Counted from the stretch's first letter, positions 1-8,712 are shown. The stretch is DNA of 64,000 bases from Cycloclasticus pugetii PS-1 (GCF_000384415.1 NZ_ARVU01000001.1:2294001-2358000); one strand, 5' to 3'. Numbers and translations: made by a program. The notes: a model not told the origin generated them from the letters alone.

Positions 1-538
1 GCTTCGCATACGTGACGGCCCATGAACGAGTTAATGAGATAACCGCCCCTTTTGAAGCACAGTAAGAATGCAGGCCGCCGGGTGTACCTATCAGCCCACC
101 AATAGAGGATGTTGTTGTGATCGAGCCGCCTTTGCCACCCGCTATCATACTTTTAAGTGCATATTTAGCGGCCAAAAATACACCTCGTGTATTAATTGAC
201 TGCACTTTTTCCCAAGCATCAACGTCCAGCTCATCGGTATTGCCATCACCGTCTTCAAAACCGGCATTATTAAATAAGATAGAGACCGAACCAAAAGCCG
301 CTTCTGCCGAGGCGGTCATTTCTTTTACCAGTGTTTCATCTGACACGTCACAGTATTGTGCAATGGCACGCCCACCTTGTTGTTTAATTAATTCCAGCGT
401 TTCGGCATTACCTTCTGTATTAATATCTGCCAAACACACACTGGCCCCTTCTGAAGCTAAACGAAGTGCTGTTGCACGCCCCATTCCCGATGATGAACCT
501 GTCACTATGGCATTATGCCCTTCCATTCGTGCTGTCAT
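1..538 (-). CDS. Short-chain dehydrogenase/reductase, C-terminus cut by window edge
   Basis: The reading frame starts at an ATG ending at 538 and runs off the left edge after about 179 codons. It has the classical SDR layout: a glycine-rich NAD(P) motif near residue 12 (TGSSSGMG), NNAG near residue 86, and the catalytic YCASK near residue 160. SDRs are cytosolic NAD(P)-dependent alcohol or dihydrodiol dehydrogenases. It lies 30 bases downstream of an RHO beta gene on the same strand, so oxidation of a dihydrodiol or alcohol from that oxygenase is the natural guess. The substrate cannot be read from the sequence. An SD-like AAGGAG lies just upstream of the start. Confidence 0.85.
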   Translation of the reverse strand, partial: MTARMEGHNAIVTGSSSGMGRATALRLASEGASVCLADINTEGNAETLELIKQQGGRAIAQYCDVSDETLVKEMTASAEAAFGSVSILFNNAGFEDGDGNTDELDVDAWEKVQSINTRGVFLAAKYALKSMIAGGKGGSITTTSSIGGLIGTPGGLHSYCASKGAVISLTRSWAVTYAK

Positions 539-568
539 TATGACTCCTTAATTAAATTAGTTTTATGC

Positions 569-1111
569 TTAGAAAAACATGTTTAAGTTTTTGTCGACGA
601 TCACCCGCGCAGGTAAAAACACCGTTCTTGCGACTAACTTCAGGCCATCACCAGTATCACGCAACAAATCTTTACGTGTACCGGTATGGCTAATATGGTC
701 TTTATCGCGTCTTGCGCGCAACAAGGTAAATTTACTTCGTACATCGTAAACACTCGCCTCATCGGTACAAAACGACTCAATATTTGTTACGGTACGAACA
801 TGGTGGGTCGCTGGGTCGTTTAGCCAAACCATGCCGGTATCTTCTCTGGCTGCCCGTTGCTTTAACTTTTCAAAGTTTTCATCGTAGATCATCGTTTCAC
901 AAATGGAACTTTTGCCTAGCCTGTTCCTTCGATAAGTATTCATTGGAATAGGCATTTTATAAGCAATGTTTTCATCCAACATGGTCAGCCAATCATCGTA
1001 ACGTTCTTCATCCAAAACACGTGCTTCAGCTGCCAAAAACCGTTCTATTCGATAAGCTGTTTGCATATCTGTGTCTTTGCCCACTGGCGCTATTTTTTGT
1101 TTTCTAGCCAT
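569..1111 (-). CDS. Ring-hydroxylating dioxygenase, beta (small) subunit
   Basis: A 180-residue protein of the SnoaL/NTF2-like fold family used as RHO beta subunits. These subunits are structural and trimerise with the alpha subunit. The motif VWLNDPATHHVRT and the arginine-rich segment RSKFTLLRARRDKD fit the family. I chose the ATG at 1111 (MARKQK) because AGGAG precedes it by 7 bases. The frame is open further upstream, but only across the end of the alpha gene. It overlaps the alpha stop by 8 bases (ATGGCTAG), so translation is probably coupled. The length fits the usual 160-190 residues. Confidence 0.88.
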   Translation of the reverse strand: MARKQKIAPVGKDTDMQTAYRIERFLAAEARVLDEERYDDWLTMLDENIAYKMPIPMNTYRRNRLGKSSICETMIYDENFEKLKQRAAREDTGMVWLNDPATHHVRTVTNIESFCTDEASVYDVRSKFTLLRARRDKDHISHTGTRKDLLRDTGDGLKLVARTVFLPARVIVDKNLNMFF

Positions 1112-2459
1112 TGACAGACTCCTTCTGTACCGGTGCTTGCGGCAAAATATCGCTGGCTGATTCAGCCAACATAGTTCGTTGCCACTGCGCATAAAACTCT
1201 CGCTGACAAAGCTCATTAACAATACCCGGGGAGGCTTCTCCAGGCCCATCCCAATTCATTGTTCGCCCCTTAGCCATACCCAGCCAACCCTTCATTTGCC
1301 TAGTTGCATACCCATTGGGAGAGTGTGTGATCGCTTCGGTAAAATCACCATCATCACCTTCTAATATACCTGCTGAACCAAATGTTTGACCGACATGTTT
1401 AACGATAATATCTTTCACCTCATCAGGTGTGTTTTTATCCGCCATAGAATAGGTTGCCACCTCAAAAGCACCAGGGCCTTTCGGATGAATAACCCGCAGC
1501 AGGTTTAAACCTTGAATAATTTGCAAGTTAGGGAAAACCCCCATATGTGTTTCTGAGCCTAGTAGTTGCTTGCCACGCACCTCACCTAAACGCTCGACAA
1601 CACTTGGCCTCACTTGCTCAAGGTACTCTATACACGGCCCAGGGTTATCGTATAGCGCATAACCGGATTGCCCATCTAACGTCGATAAAATAGTATGTGG
1701 CGGTATGGCCACTTGCATTTGTCCTGAGTCATCAAAGCCTGTGTTATCTTTGCCAATACCAAGAACCGATTCACTCCGTCCTTGACCAATAGTGCCCACC
1801 ACTCGCATAGCACCCGCATGCGCCCAAGCCACGTGGTAGCCATCACCAATCGCATTTTCTACGGGTAACTTCCAGTTACCGGGTATTTCTACTCGGTATG
1901 GCGTGCCGATAAGCTCCATCCCTTCTGGTGAAGCATCGAGTACAACATCTAGGTAATAGGCCATGTCGCCTAAGTATTCCACTAGGTCCGGGCCTTCTTC
2001 GGCAAAGGTACCAAAGATCATTCCCTTGTAGTTTTGTACCCGAGCCACCGGTACCAAACCTAACTTACTACGATCCAAATTGTCATAGATTGATTCTTCT
2101 AGCGGCACGGCAGCCAGCTCACCCATATTGTCATACGCCCAACCGTGATAGGAGCACGTAAAGGCTTTTGTTTTACCCCACTCTGCATGACACACTTTAT
2201 TACCTCGGTGACTACAGGCATTCAAAAAGGCTCTTACCTCACCATCTTCACCACGCACGACAATAACATCGTCTTCGCCCATGTAAGTTCTTAAAAAGTC
2301 GCCTGCTTCAGGTAATTGGCTATCGTGTCCCAAAAAAAGCCAGCAGCGATTAAAGATCTGCTTTAGCTCTTCTTGATAAATCTCTGGTTCCCAAAAAATA
2401 CTGCGTGATTGCAGCGCCGCTTCATTATCTATTAATTTATTATAATCAAACTTACTCAT
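1104..2459 (-). CDS. Ring-hydroxylating dioxygenase, alpha (large) subunit
   Basis: A 451-residue catalytic subunit. The Rieske [2Fe-2S] ligands are C82-x-H84 and C102-x2-H105, in CSHRG and CSYHGW. The mononuclear iron site reads D206-x2-H209-x4-H214 (GDGYHVAWAH), with a further acidic cluster near 368-371 (EGDDGD). This spacing closely matches naphthalene dioxygenase, so it belongs with the alpha/beta aromatic dioxygenases that make cis-dihydrodiols. The beta gene follows with an overlap. No ferredoxin or reductase is adjacent. The most likely partners in this window are the pair at 49.4-50.9 kb. The ring substrate is unknown. Confidence 0.93.
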   Translation of the reverse strand: MSKFDYNKLIDNEAALQSRSIFWEPEIYQEELKQIFNRCWLFLGHDSQLPEAGDFLRTYMGEDDVIVVRGEDGEVRAFLNACSHRGNKVCHAEWGKTKAFTCSYHGWAYDNMGELAAVPLEESIYDNLDRSKLGLVPVARVQNYKGMIFGTFAEEGPDLVEYLGDMAYYLDVVLDASPEGMELIGTPYRVEIPGNWKLPVENAIGDGYHVAWAHAGAMRVVGTIGQGRSESVLGIGKDNTGFDDSGQMQVAIPPHTILSTLDGQSGYALYDNPGPCIEYLEQVRPSVVERLGEVRGKQLLGSETHMGVFPNLQIIQGLNLLRVIHPKGPGAFEVATYSMADKNTPDEVKDIIVKHVGQTFGSAGILEGDDGDFTEAITHSPNGYATRQMKGWLGMAKGRTMNWDGPGEASPGIVNELCQREFYAQWQRTMLAESASDILPQAPVQKESVNG

Positions 2460-2509
2460 CTCTTATCCTCCCTAAGCGCTATACCTTGGCTAAGCACTCG
2501 AATTGACTA

Positions 2510-3169
2510 TTAACCAATTTGTTCTTTACCAGCCTCCATATCCGACATTACCGCTGGCGCTGCTTGCCAAGATGGTTTTTCACGCAAACGAGCTAACCAA
2601 GATAAAATGTTCGGGTAGGGTGATAAATCAAGACCAAGAAGAAAAGATAGCGAGGTAATCGCGCCAATAGCGATATCGGCAATGGAGTAATAACCACAGA
2701 TATAGTCTTGCCCTGCTAATTGCTTATTTAAAATACCTAACGTTCCTAGGAAAGCTTCTTTGGTACTGGCAACAGTTGCTTCATCTGGCTCAGGCGCGGT
2801 CATGGCGAAAAAGAAGTTGAGTAAAGCCGGCGCAAAGGATGCTCCTTCCCACGCTACCCACTGTAGAACTTTGGCACGTTCTTTTAAATCTGTTGGTAAT
2901 AAGCCAGATGACGGATTTGCATCGGCTAGATACTGAAGAATAGCGCCTGACTCCCAAAGAATAAAACCATTATCATCTATCGTGGGTGTGACACCATTTG
3001 GATTTATTTGTCGGTAAGGCGCATCGGCAGGTCGACAATCAGCCATCCGATCTAATGCATTGATTTCATAACCCACACCAATTTCTTCTAATGCAATAAC
3101 GGCTTTACAACCGTTTCGTGAGCCACCGAAGGGATCCCCTTCAGCTTCTATATGATAAAGCTTAATCAT
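2510..3169 (-). CDS. Glutathione S-transferase family protein
   Basis: About 219 residues: an N-terminal thioredoxin-like half with the cis-proline region NGVTPTI and the glutathione-contact ESGAILQYLA, then an all-helical C-terminal domain. Family members conjugate glutathione to electrophiles, and several aromatic catabolic operons carry one for ring-cleavage products or epoxides. The ATG at 3169 is preferred because AAGGA sits 6 bases before it; the in-frame ATG at 3175 directly abuts that SD. It lies between an SDR and an RHO alpha gene in the same leftward operon. Its role there is inferred. Confidence 0.85.
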   Translation of the reverse strand: MIKLYHIEAEGDPFGGSRNGCKAVIALEEIGVGYEINALDRMADCRPADAPYRQINPNGVTPTIDDNGFILWESGAILQYLADANPSSGLLPTDLKERAKVLQWVAWEGASFAPALLNFFFAMTAPEPDEATVASTKEAFLGTLGILNKQLAGQDYICGYYSIADIAIGAITSLSFLLGLDLSPYPNILSWLARLREKPSWQAAPAVMSDMEAGKEQIG

Positions 3170-3194
3170 GTTCATTCCTTATGTGATTGTTTAA

Positions 3195-3974
3195 TTAAAT
3201 AGCCGTGAGGCCACCATCGATACAAAAATTTTGCCCCGTCGCGAAGCGGGATTCTTCTGAGGCCAAATAGAGTGCGCAATAAGCAATATCTTCAGGCTGC
3301 CCTAATATATCCATCAGCTGTAGTTTCATAATGTCATCGATCATTTTCTTCAACAGCGCTTTATCTGGGAAAACAGCAAATGCGGGGGTTTCAATTAATC
3401 CTGGGGAAATACTATTAACGCGTATTTTGGCATCGGCAAACTCTGCCGCTAATGTTCGCGTCATCGCAATCACCCCGCCTTTTGTCATGGAATGTGCAAA
3501 TTGATGGATATGACCTGCAAAAGTAGACCCAATAACACCTGCGGCAGACGCAGTATTGACAATACTGCCACCCCCTCGGCGTTTCATAATTGGAAAGGCA
3601 TGTTTGATCGCGTAATACACCAAATCCAGCTCATTACGAACTAGCCAGTGCCAGTCTTCGGTTGAAAATTCATCAATCTTGCCATAACGTACGGCGGACG
3701 CATTGTTATATAAAATATCAAAATCACCGTAGCTTTCTACTGCAAAATCTATCCAGCTTTTTACTTGATCTTCGTCGCCTAAATCAACAACACGGCTGAC
3801 CATTTCACCACCCGCATCAACAACCCGGCGAACTGTTTCCTCGTGCTCGCCTTCTTTTACGTCACAGCCAACAATTTTTGCGCCTTGTGCGGCAAACATT
3901 TCTGCCGCTGCACGGCCCTGACCACCTGCGGTACCTGTTATTAAAGCAACCTTTCCTGCTAGACGACCGCTCAT
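3195..3974 (-). CDS. Short-chain dehydrogenase/reductase with His at the catalytic Tyr position
   Basis: A 259-residue SDR with the cofactor motif TGTAGGQG near residue 14, a NNAS motif near residue 92 and the active-site Ser in NTASAAG. Where the family has Tyr-x3-Lys, this protein reads H-S-M-T-K, so the general-acid Tyr is replaced by His while the Lys is kept. The C-terminal cofactor region (SPGLIETP, GQNFCIDGG) is intact. The start overlaps the upstream stop as ATGA, indicating coupled translation. It is probably a dehydrogenase acting on an RHO product, but the substitution leaves activity and substrate open. Confidence 0.85.
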   Translation of the reverse strand: MSGRLAGKVALITGTAGGQGRAAAEMFAAQGAKIVGCDVKEGEHEETVRRVVDAGGEMVSRVVDLGDEDQVKSWIDFAVESYGDFDILYNNASAVRYGKIDEFSTEDWHWLVRNELDLVYYAIKHAFPIMKRRGGGSIVNTASAAGVIGSTFAGHIHQFAHSMTKGGVIAMTRTLAAEFADAKIRVNSISPGLIETPAFAVFPDKALLKKMIDDIMKLQLMDILGQPEDIAYCALYLASEESRFATGQNFCIDGGLTAI

Positions 3975-4321
3975 AAGATAACCCTGTCGCTAAAGCCTGA
4001 CTTTTTAACCATTCTCAACGTATCGATGCCGGTGTTTAAAATCGGTGCTTTCCATTTATACACCGCATTATCAACCTCACACATGGCAAGAGCTGCTCTT
4101 GATAGCTTAAGGTCCTCTTCTGATAAGTCAGCCAATTTAAATTGGTTTAAGTAATCAATGATCGCAGGCAGCTTTGGTAACATTGCATAATGGAATGAAT
4201 TAATCTCATCCATTGTGCTATTCATTCGCTTTACCAGCCTATCTTCTGTGGTTGGAAGCGCCCATTTGTTTATTTCAGCCTCAATATCACTGGTATCTGG
4301 GCGTGCTATCGCGTTGCTCAT
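3971..4321 (-). CDS. Uncharacterised 116-residue protein of an oxygenase operon
   Basis: I do not recognise this family. The protein is small, soluble, largely helical by composition, without signal peptide or metal-binding Cys cluster, and rich in charged residues (for example DIEAEINKW near residue 12). It starts one base after the stop of the RHO alpha gene at 4323-5546 and overlaps the following SDR by four bases, so it is firmly embedded in the operon. Its position where an alpha/beta oxygenase would carry a beta gene suggests an accessory subunit or assembly partner, but it does not look like an RHO beta subunit. Confidence 0.7.
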   Translation of the reverse strand: MSNAIARPDTSDIEAEINKWALPTTEDRLVKRMNSTMDEINSFHYAMLPKLPAIIDYLNQFKLADLSEEDLKLSRAALAMCEVDNAVYKWKAPILNTGIDTLRMVKKSGFSDRVIL

Positions 4322-4322
4322 T

Positions 4323-5546
4323 TTATTCTCCTGTTCCTTTCATTGCGCTCATAAGACGATGGTAATAAGCACGAATAGGGATTTCCTGCCTATTAATATG
4401 GATCTCTTTTATGATGCCTGCATTAAAGTTCATCTGAATGCCTTCAGCCGTGTACAAGTCTTCGGTTAATACATCCCTAATCTGAATACGACCTTGTTCA
4501 GAATTGAACAATTGGCCAAAGTTTTCTATTTCACCGGTGTGGAAGAAATCTACTTCCCAAAGACACTTATCGGGCGAAATAGGCAGCGTTCTTTGAACTA
4601 GAATTTGGCCTTTCTGGATAAATAAAACGACGTTAGGAAATAATAAATAAGCATCAAAAATCCACAACGGATGATCATCATTTAAAACACCCGCGCCATC
4701 ATCTGCGCTAAACTCATTTTCAGACTTTGTGTACAAAGAAGTGGCTCCGTGCTTGGCCGACAATAGAGCAACGTCTGTTTGTATACCCATCATTTCCTCC
4801 GGCCGGTATGCACAAACTCTTGCCGGCACGCCAATACTGTCTGGATAAACATCAGCTGGCGCATAAGTACCCGGGATAGCACCCGCGATGGTATTACGGT
4901 GTGTCTGATCAACGTGGTAGCCTTCGATTTGTGCATCCACCAATAATTTCCAGTTGGCATTAAATGTAGAGCGCCAGCCATAGCTCCACGTCCAATCTTT
5001 ATTGCCTAGGTACTTGTCAAAAGACTCATTAAGCGGCTGTAGATATTCTTTCAGAGGAACACTTGGCTTGGGGTCAAGGTTAATAAAAACAAACCCACCC
5101 CATACATCAACAGATACTGGCTTAAGGCCCAATTTACTTTTATCAAAGTCAGCAAAAAGATCTTCACCCGGCACATCTGCTAACTGACCTTCAGCGTCAA
5201 AGACCCAGCCATGAAAGCCACAGGTCATAAATTTTGCTTTACCGCATGGTTCAGTCAAAACATGCGCCCCTCGGTGTGTACACGCATTATAAAAAGCGTT
5301 CACTTGCCCATGCTTATCTCGAGTGATGACGATGGAGACTTCTAAGGCATCAATAAAATAAGTAATATAATCGCCATGCTCGGCAACATCACTTTCTCTG
5401 CCTACCATCAACCATGTTTTCTTAAATATGTTTTCCTTTTCCTGCTCAAAAAAGGCTTGCGACGAATAATGATCGGACGGAATAGCTTCCGTACCAAGTT
5501 CATGTGAGCCCAGTGGCGGTATCGCCATAACACTTGCATTTCCCAT
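4323..5546 (-). CDS. Rieske aromatic oxygenase alpha subunit without a beta gene
   Basis: A 407-residue Rieske non-haem iron oxygenase. The Rieske ligands are C89-x-H91 (CTHRG) and C109-x2-H112 (GFHGW). The iron site reads E208-x2-H211-x4-H216 (EGYHVDQTH). The Glu where naphthalene dioxygenase has Asp, and the absence of an adjacent beta gene, suggest a homo-oligomeric or divergent type rather than a classical PAH dioxygenase. It heads the leftward operon that continues with the 116-residue orphan, SDR and GST. The substrate is not predictable. An SD-like GGAGAAAG precedes the ATG. Confidence 0.9.
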   Translation of the reverse strand: MGNASVMAIPPLGSHELGTEAIPSDHYSSQAFFEQEKENIFKKTWLMVGRESDVAEHGDYITYFIDALEVSIVITRDKHGQVNAFYNACTHRGAHVLTEPCGKAKFMTCGFHGWVFDAEGQLADVPGEDLFADFDKSKLGLKPVSVDVWGGFVFINLDPKPSVPLKEYLQPLNESFDKYLGNKDWTWSYGWRSTFNANWKLLVDAQIEGYHVDQTHRNTIAGAIPGTYAPADVYPDSIGVPARVCAYRPEEMMGIQTDVALLSAKHGATSLYTKSENEFSADDGAGVLNDDHPLWIFDAYLLFPNVVLFIQKGQILVQRTLPISPDKCLWEVDFFHTGEIENFGQLFNSEQGRIQIRDVLTEDLYTAEGIQMNFNAGIIKEIHINRQEIPIRAYYHRLMSAMKGTGE

Positions 5547-5854
5547 TCTCTTTCTCCGAAGTTTCTCCGACCTATGAAGGTGGGATTTATGTTTACCCGC
5601 AAAATTCTAACGAACGTTAATTAGTAAATCATAATGCTTCGTGGCTGTCTATGAAAATTTTCTATTGGCAAGCTATATTTTCAGTCATCTAATTTTTACC
5701 TATAACACCATGCTATTTCTGAGATTTTTAATCGTTCGACTGAAATAAATTTTGTAAACCCCGTCGCAAATTAGCTTCATCTAATATGAAAAAATTCACA
5801 GCTTCGTTAAGGGATGTTAGGGTAAATATCAACTCAATAATTTACGAGGACACC
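5547..5854. promoter_or_regulatory. Divergent intergenic region between RHO operon and azoR-like operon
   Basis: A 308-base AT-rich gap between two divergently transcribed operons that must hold both promoters. It contains the palindrome TAACG-AA-CGTTA at 5608-5619, about 60 bases upstream of the leftward RHO start. The 5786-5854 part is an open in-frame extension of the downstream gene but lacks an SD, whereas ACGAGGA precedes the ATG at 5855. I see no RNA gene here. Confidence 0.5.
5608..5619. promoter_or_regulatory. Palindromic operator candidate TAACGAACGTTA
   Basis: Perfect 5-base arms with a 2-base centre. Short palindromes of this shape are typical of TetR/MarR-type operators, which is family knowledge and not proof. 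The core AAC-N4-GTT recurs in the repeated operators at 23816-23891. Confidence 0.35.
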
Positions 5855-6481
5855 ATGAGCAAACTACTTTATATTCAAGCATCACCACGCGGTGAACGCT
5901 CAAGTTCTACTGATGTTGCGAATACATACATTCGTGCCTTTAAATCAGTTTCAGCAGACAATACTGTTACCACATTAAATATTTGGGATATGAACTTGCC
6001 TGAGTTTGATGGCGATCGCCTGAATGCCAAATACAGTGTTTTACACGGCCAAAACCCCAATGAAGCTGAGGCCCTTGCATGGCAACAGATCGTTACGCTT
6101 ATTGAGCAATTTAAAAACGCAGACTGCTACTTGCTTAGCGTTCCTATGTGGAATTTTTCCATCCCCTATAAGTTAAAACACTATATTGATATCATCACTC
6201 AACCTGGCCTTACTTTTAGCGTTAACCCCGAGACCGGCTTCTTTGGGTTAGTGACAGGAAAACCGGTTACCGCCATTTATTCTCGTGGTGGCGAATACAG
6301 CACTCCTGAGGCGAAGGGCATGGATTTTCAAAAAACTTACCTAGAAATGGCTTTAGGCTTTATTGGCTTTAGGGAAATAAATAGTGTCTTGATAGAACCC
6401 ACTTTAGCCGACCCAAACTCAGTGAACAATGCCATTGCTATAGCGAAGGAAAAAGCAACAACACTCGGAGAAAACACATAA
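5855..6481 (+). CDS. azoR: FMN-dependent NADH:quinone oxidoreductase / azoreductase
   Basis: A 208-residue flavodoxin-fold protein of the AzoR family. It begins MSKLLYIQASPRGERSSS, the FMN phosphate-binding region, and carries the family motifs VPMWNFSIPYKLKHYID and SRGGEYS. Such enzymes reduce quinones by two electrons, or azo dyes, in the cytosol and limit redox cycling of catabolic quinones. The start at 5855 has the SD ACGAGGA. Its stop overlaps the ATG of the next SDR gene (TAATG), so the genes are coupled. Quinone detoxification alongside PAH oxidation is an inference. Confidence 0.85.
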   Translation: MSKLLYIQASPRGERSSSTDVANTYIRAFKSVSADNTVTTLNIWDMNLPEFDGDRLNAKYSVLHGQNPNEAEALAWQQIVTLIEQFKNADCYLLSVPMWNFSIPYKLKHYIDIITQPGLTFSVNPETGFFGLVTGKPVTAIYSRGGEYSTPEAKGMDFQKTYLEMALGFIGFREINSVLIEPTLADPNSVNNAIAIAKEKATTLGENT

Positions 6482-7269
6482 TGGATTTACAAATTAAAGA
6501 TAAAAAAGCCCTCGTTTCAGGCTCTAGCCAAGGCATTGGTTTTGCCATCGCCAAAACGCTCGCAGCAGAAGGCGCACAGCTTATTATTAACGGCAGAAAT
6601 GAAGCCAAATTGGTCGCGGCTAAAGAAAAAATCCTATCTGAATATCCGCAAGCACAGATTGAATATATAAGCGCTGACCTTTCAACCAGCAAAGGCTGTG
6701 ATCAACTAACCGCCGAGCACCCTCACATAGATATTTTGGTCAATGCCTTAGGCATTTTCGAGCCAAAAGACTTTATGGATATTCCTGATGAAGACTGGGA
6801 ACGTTTTTTTAACGTTAACGTTCTCAGCGGTGTCAGACTATCACGTGCTTATTTACCCTATATGCGAGAAAAAAACTGGGGGCGAATTATCTTTATTAGT
6901 AGTGAAAGCGCCATACAAATTCCGCAAGAAATGATTCATTACGGTACCACCAAAACAGCCCAGCTGGCAGTTTCACGCGGCTTAGCTGAAACGTGTGCCG
7001 GTACCGGCATTACTGTTAACGCTGTATTACCTGGCCCCACACGCTCAGAAGGCGTGGTTGAGTTTGTCGATCAGGTCAGCGGCGGTCAAGAGTTTGAAGC
7101 ATTCGAAAAAGAGTTTTTCCAATCTATGCGGCCTTCGTCACTGATCAAACGTTTTGCTGATACACAAGAAGTCGCCAACATGGTCACCTATTTATGCAGC
7201 CCGTTAGCCTCGGCAACCACCGGCGCTGCCGTACGCGTTGATGGTGGTGTTGTAAAATCTTGCGTCTAA
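6481..7269 (+). CDS. Short-chain dehydrogenase/reductase
   Basis: A 262-residue classical SDR. The cofactor motif SGSSQGIG is near residue 14, the NNAG motif is present as NALG near residue 88, and the catalytic set is Ser in FISSESA plus YGTTK. It ends with a typical VRVDGGVV segment. Acidic and basic residues after the second strand (NGRNE) would suit NADP, but this is weak evidence. It is the second gene of the azoR-SDR-ubiA operon: TAATG overlap upstream and 17 bases to the next ATG. A quinol, alcohol or ketone substrate is possible; none is shown. Confidence 0.85.
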   Translation: MDLQIKDKKALVSGSSQGIGFAIAKTLAAEGAQLIINGRNEAKLVAAKEKILSEYPQAQIEYISADLSTSKGCDQLTAEHPHIDILVNALGIFEPKDFMDIPDEDWERFFNVNVLSGVRLSRAYLPYMREKNWGRIIFISSESAIQIPQEMIHYGTTKTAQLAVSRGLAETCAGTGITVNAVLPGPTRSEGVVEFVDQVSGGQEFEAFEKEFFQSMRPSSLIKRFADTQEVANMVTYLCSPLASATTGAAVRVDGGVVKSCV

Positions 7270-7286
7270 TTTAGCATTCTGAATCC

Positions 7287-8174
7287 ATGATGCTCGCCGT
7301 CGCCACTTTATCGATGAGGTTGCCGTTCTTGATTTTAACGATGGCTTGTGTGTTCCTAGGAGCCAGTATTGCGATCTCTAGCCAGCCAGACATTAGCATT
7401 CCCATTCTGTTGCTGGCACTAACCGGCGCTTTATTGACCCACATCAGCGTCAACACCCTTAATGAATATTTTGATTTCAAAAGCGGGCTAGATTCAATCA
7501 CGATAAAAACACCTTTTTCAGGTGGCAGTGGTGCCTTACCTCAACACCCTGACAATGCCAATATGGTCTTCTATATTGGTATTTTTTCTCTCCTTCTAAC
7601 CACTTTGATCGGCTGTTTTTTCCTCTCGCACTGTGGCATTCGATTATTGCCGATCGGGCTGATTGGAATAGGCTTAATACTGACATATACTCAATACATC
7701 AATAAACGACCCATCATTTGCCTCCTCACACCGGGGGTAGGCTTTGGCATTTTGATGGTCGTGGGCACCCAGTTTGTATTAACCGGCGAATATTTGGCTA
7801 AAAGCTTTGTCATTGGCGTAATTCCTTTTTTACTCGCTAATAACCTATTACTGCTTAATCAATACCCCGATATACAAGCCGATGCTCAAATAGGGCGCAA
7901 CCACTTTCCAATTGCCTACGGCTTTAACCTAAGTAATTTTATTTACGGTTTATTCACACTTTTAACAATGTTAATAATTACTGCTAATGTTTTGATTGGT
8001 TATTTGCCCAGCCAAAGTTGGATTGCCTTAACGCCTATGCCACTGGCATGCGTTGCTTTATATGGTGCGATAAAACATAAAGAGTGCATTGGTAAACACC
8101 CACTTTATCTAGCAAGCAATGTTGCCGTTGTAGTATCGATACCCTTGTTGCTTAGCATCGCAATATTGCTCTAA
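7287..8174 (+). CDS. UbiA-family membrane prenyltransferase (MenA-like)
   Basis: A 295-residue polytopic membrane protein with the two Asp-rich motifs of UbiA enzymes: N59-x3-D63-x3-G67-x-D69 (NEYFDFKSGLD) and D195-x3-D199 (YPDIQAD). These bind Mg-prenyl diphosphate. The TPFSGGSGAL segment after the first motif recalls the MenA/COG1575 branch rather than UbiA proper. The family attaches isoprenoid chains to aromatic rings such as 1,4-dihydroxy-2-naphthoate. No other menaquinone gene is visible here. Its place after a quinone reductase and an SDR suggests formation of a prenylated quinone or a related aromatic. Confidence 0.82.
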   Translation: MMLAVATLSMRLPFLILTMACVFLGASIAISSQPDISIPILLLALTGALLTHISVNTLNEYFDFKSGLDSITIKTPFSGGSGALPQHPDNANMVFYIGIFSLLLTTLIGCFFLSHCGIRLLPIGLIGIGLILTYTQYINKRPIICLLTPGVGFGILMVVGTQFVLTGEYLAKSFVIGVIPFLLANNLLLLNQYPDIQADAQIGRNHFPIAYGFNLSNFIYGLFTLLTMLIITANVLIGYLPSQSWIALTPMPLACVALYGAIKHKECIGKHPLYLASNVAVVVSIPLLLSIAILL

Positions 8175-8199
8175 ACGATACACTATTGTTGATAAAGCC

Positions 8200-8712
8200 C
8201 TATTCAGCTGGTTTCGCAATAACAAATAATAAATAAACAATAAATAAGGCCATCACACTAAAAAAGGCCAATAAGGCTTCCGCCATCGTAATGCCAAACG
8301 CTATTTCAGGTGTATAACCACATGTCGTTTGTACTTTAAAAACAAACGGCAGCCATTCATCAAGCGCTAACCAAGCTGGCAAGCCTAAATCGAAACCACA
8401 GCTGCCAAAAATAAAGCCCCGCTCTGTGCCCAATAACATCCAAGAGCGCTCGATAGAAACACCACACACAGCTAACAAGGCCAATAAACTAACAAAGCGT
8501 GAAGACATATAAGCCCTTAATAACAGCCCTATTAACGAAATGACAATCATCGCAACAAGTAAAATTCGTATTTGAATACACACAACGCAAGGAGGGTAAT
8601 CCAAAACATACTGATAAATTAACGCAACTGATTCCAAAAGAAGACTGAAGACAATAAGCATCAACCAAACTAGTTTTTTACTGGGCAATACCGCTGTACA
8701 TGCTTTCATCAT
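8200..8712 (-). CDS. dsbB: Disulfide bond formation protein B
   Basis: A 170-residue inner-membrane protein with four predicted transmembrane segments. The first periplasmic loop has C42-x2-C45 (CVVC) and the second has C105 and C131, the two redox pairs of DsbB, which reoxidises DsbA and passes electrons to ubiquinone. The length matches the family. It is transcribed leftward, convergent with the UbiA gene 25 bases away, and appears monocistronic. Several envelope proteins here (DUF1302, DUF1329) could depend on disulfides, but no link is visible. Confidence 0.9.
   Translation of the reverse strand: MMKACTAVLPSKKLVWLMLIVFSLLLESVALIYQYVLDYPPCVVCIQIRILLVAMIVISLIGLLLRAYMSSRFVSLLALLAVCGVSIERSWMLLGTERGFIFGSCGFDLGLPAWLALDEWLPFVFKVQTTCGYTPEIAFGITMAEALLAFFSVMALFIVYLLFVIAKPAE

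Noticed and set aside
117-551. Open + strand frame of about 144 codons
   Set aside because: It is antisense to a clear SDR with full family motifs on the minus strand.
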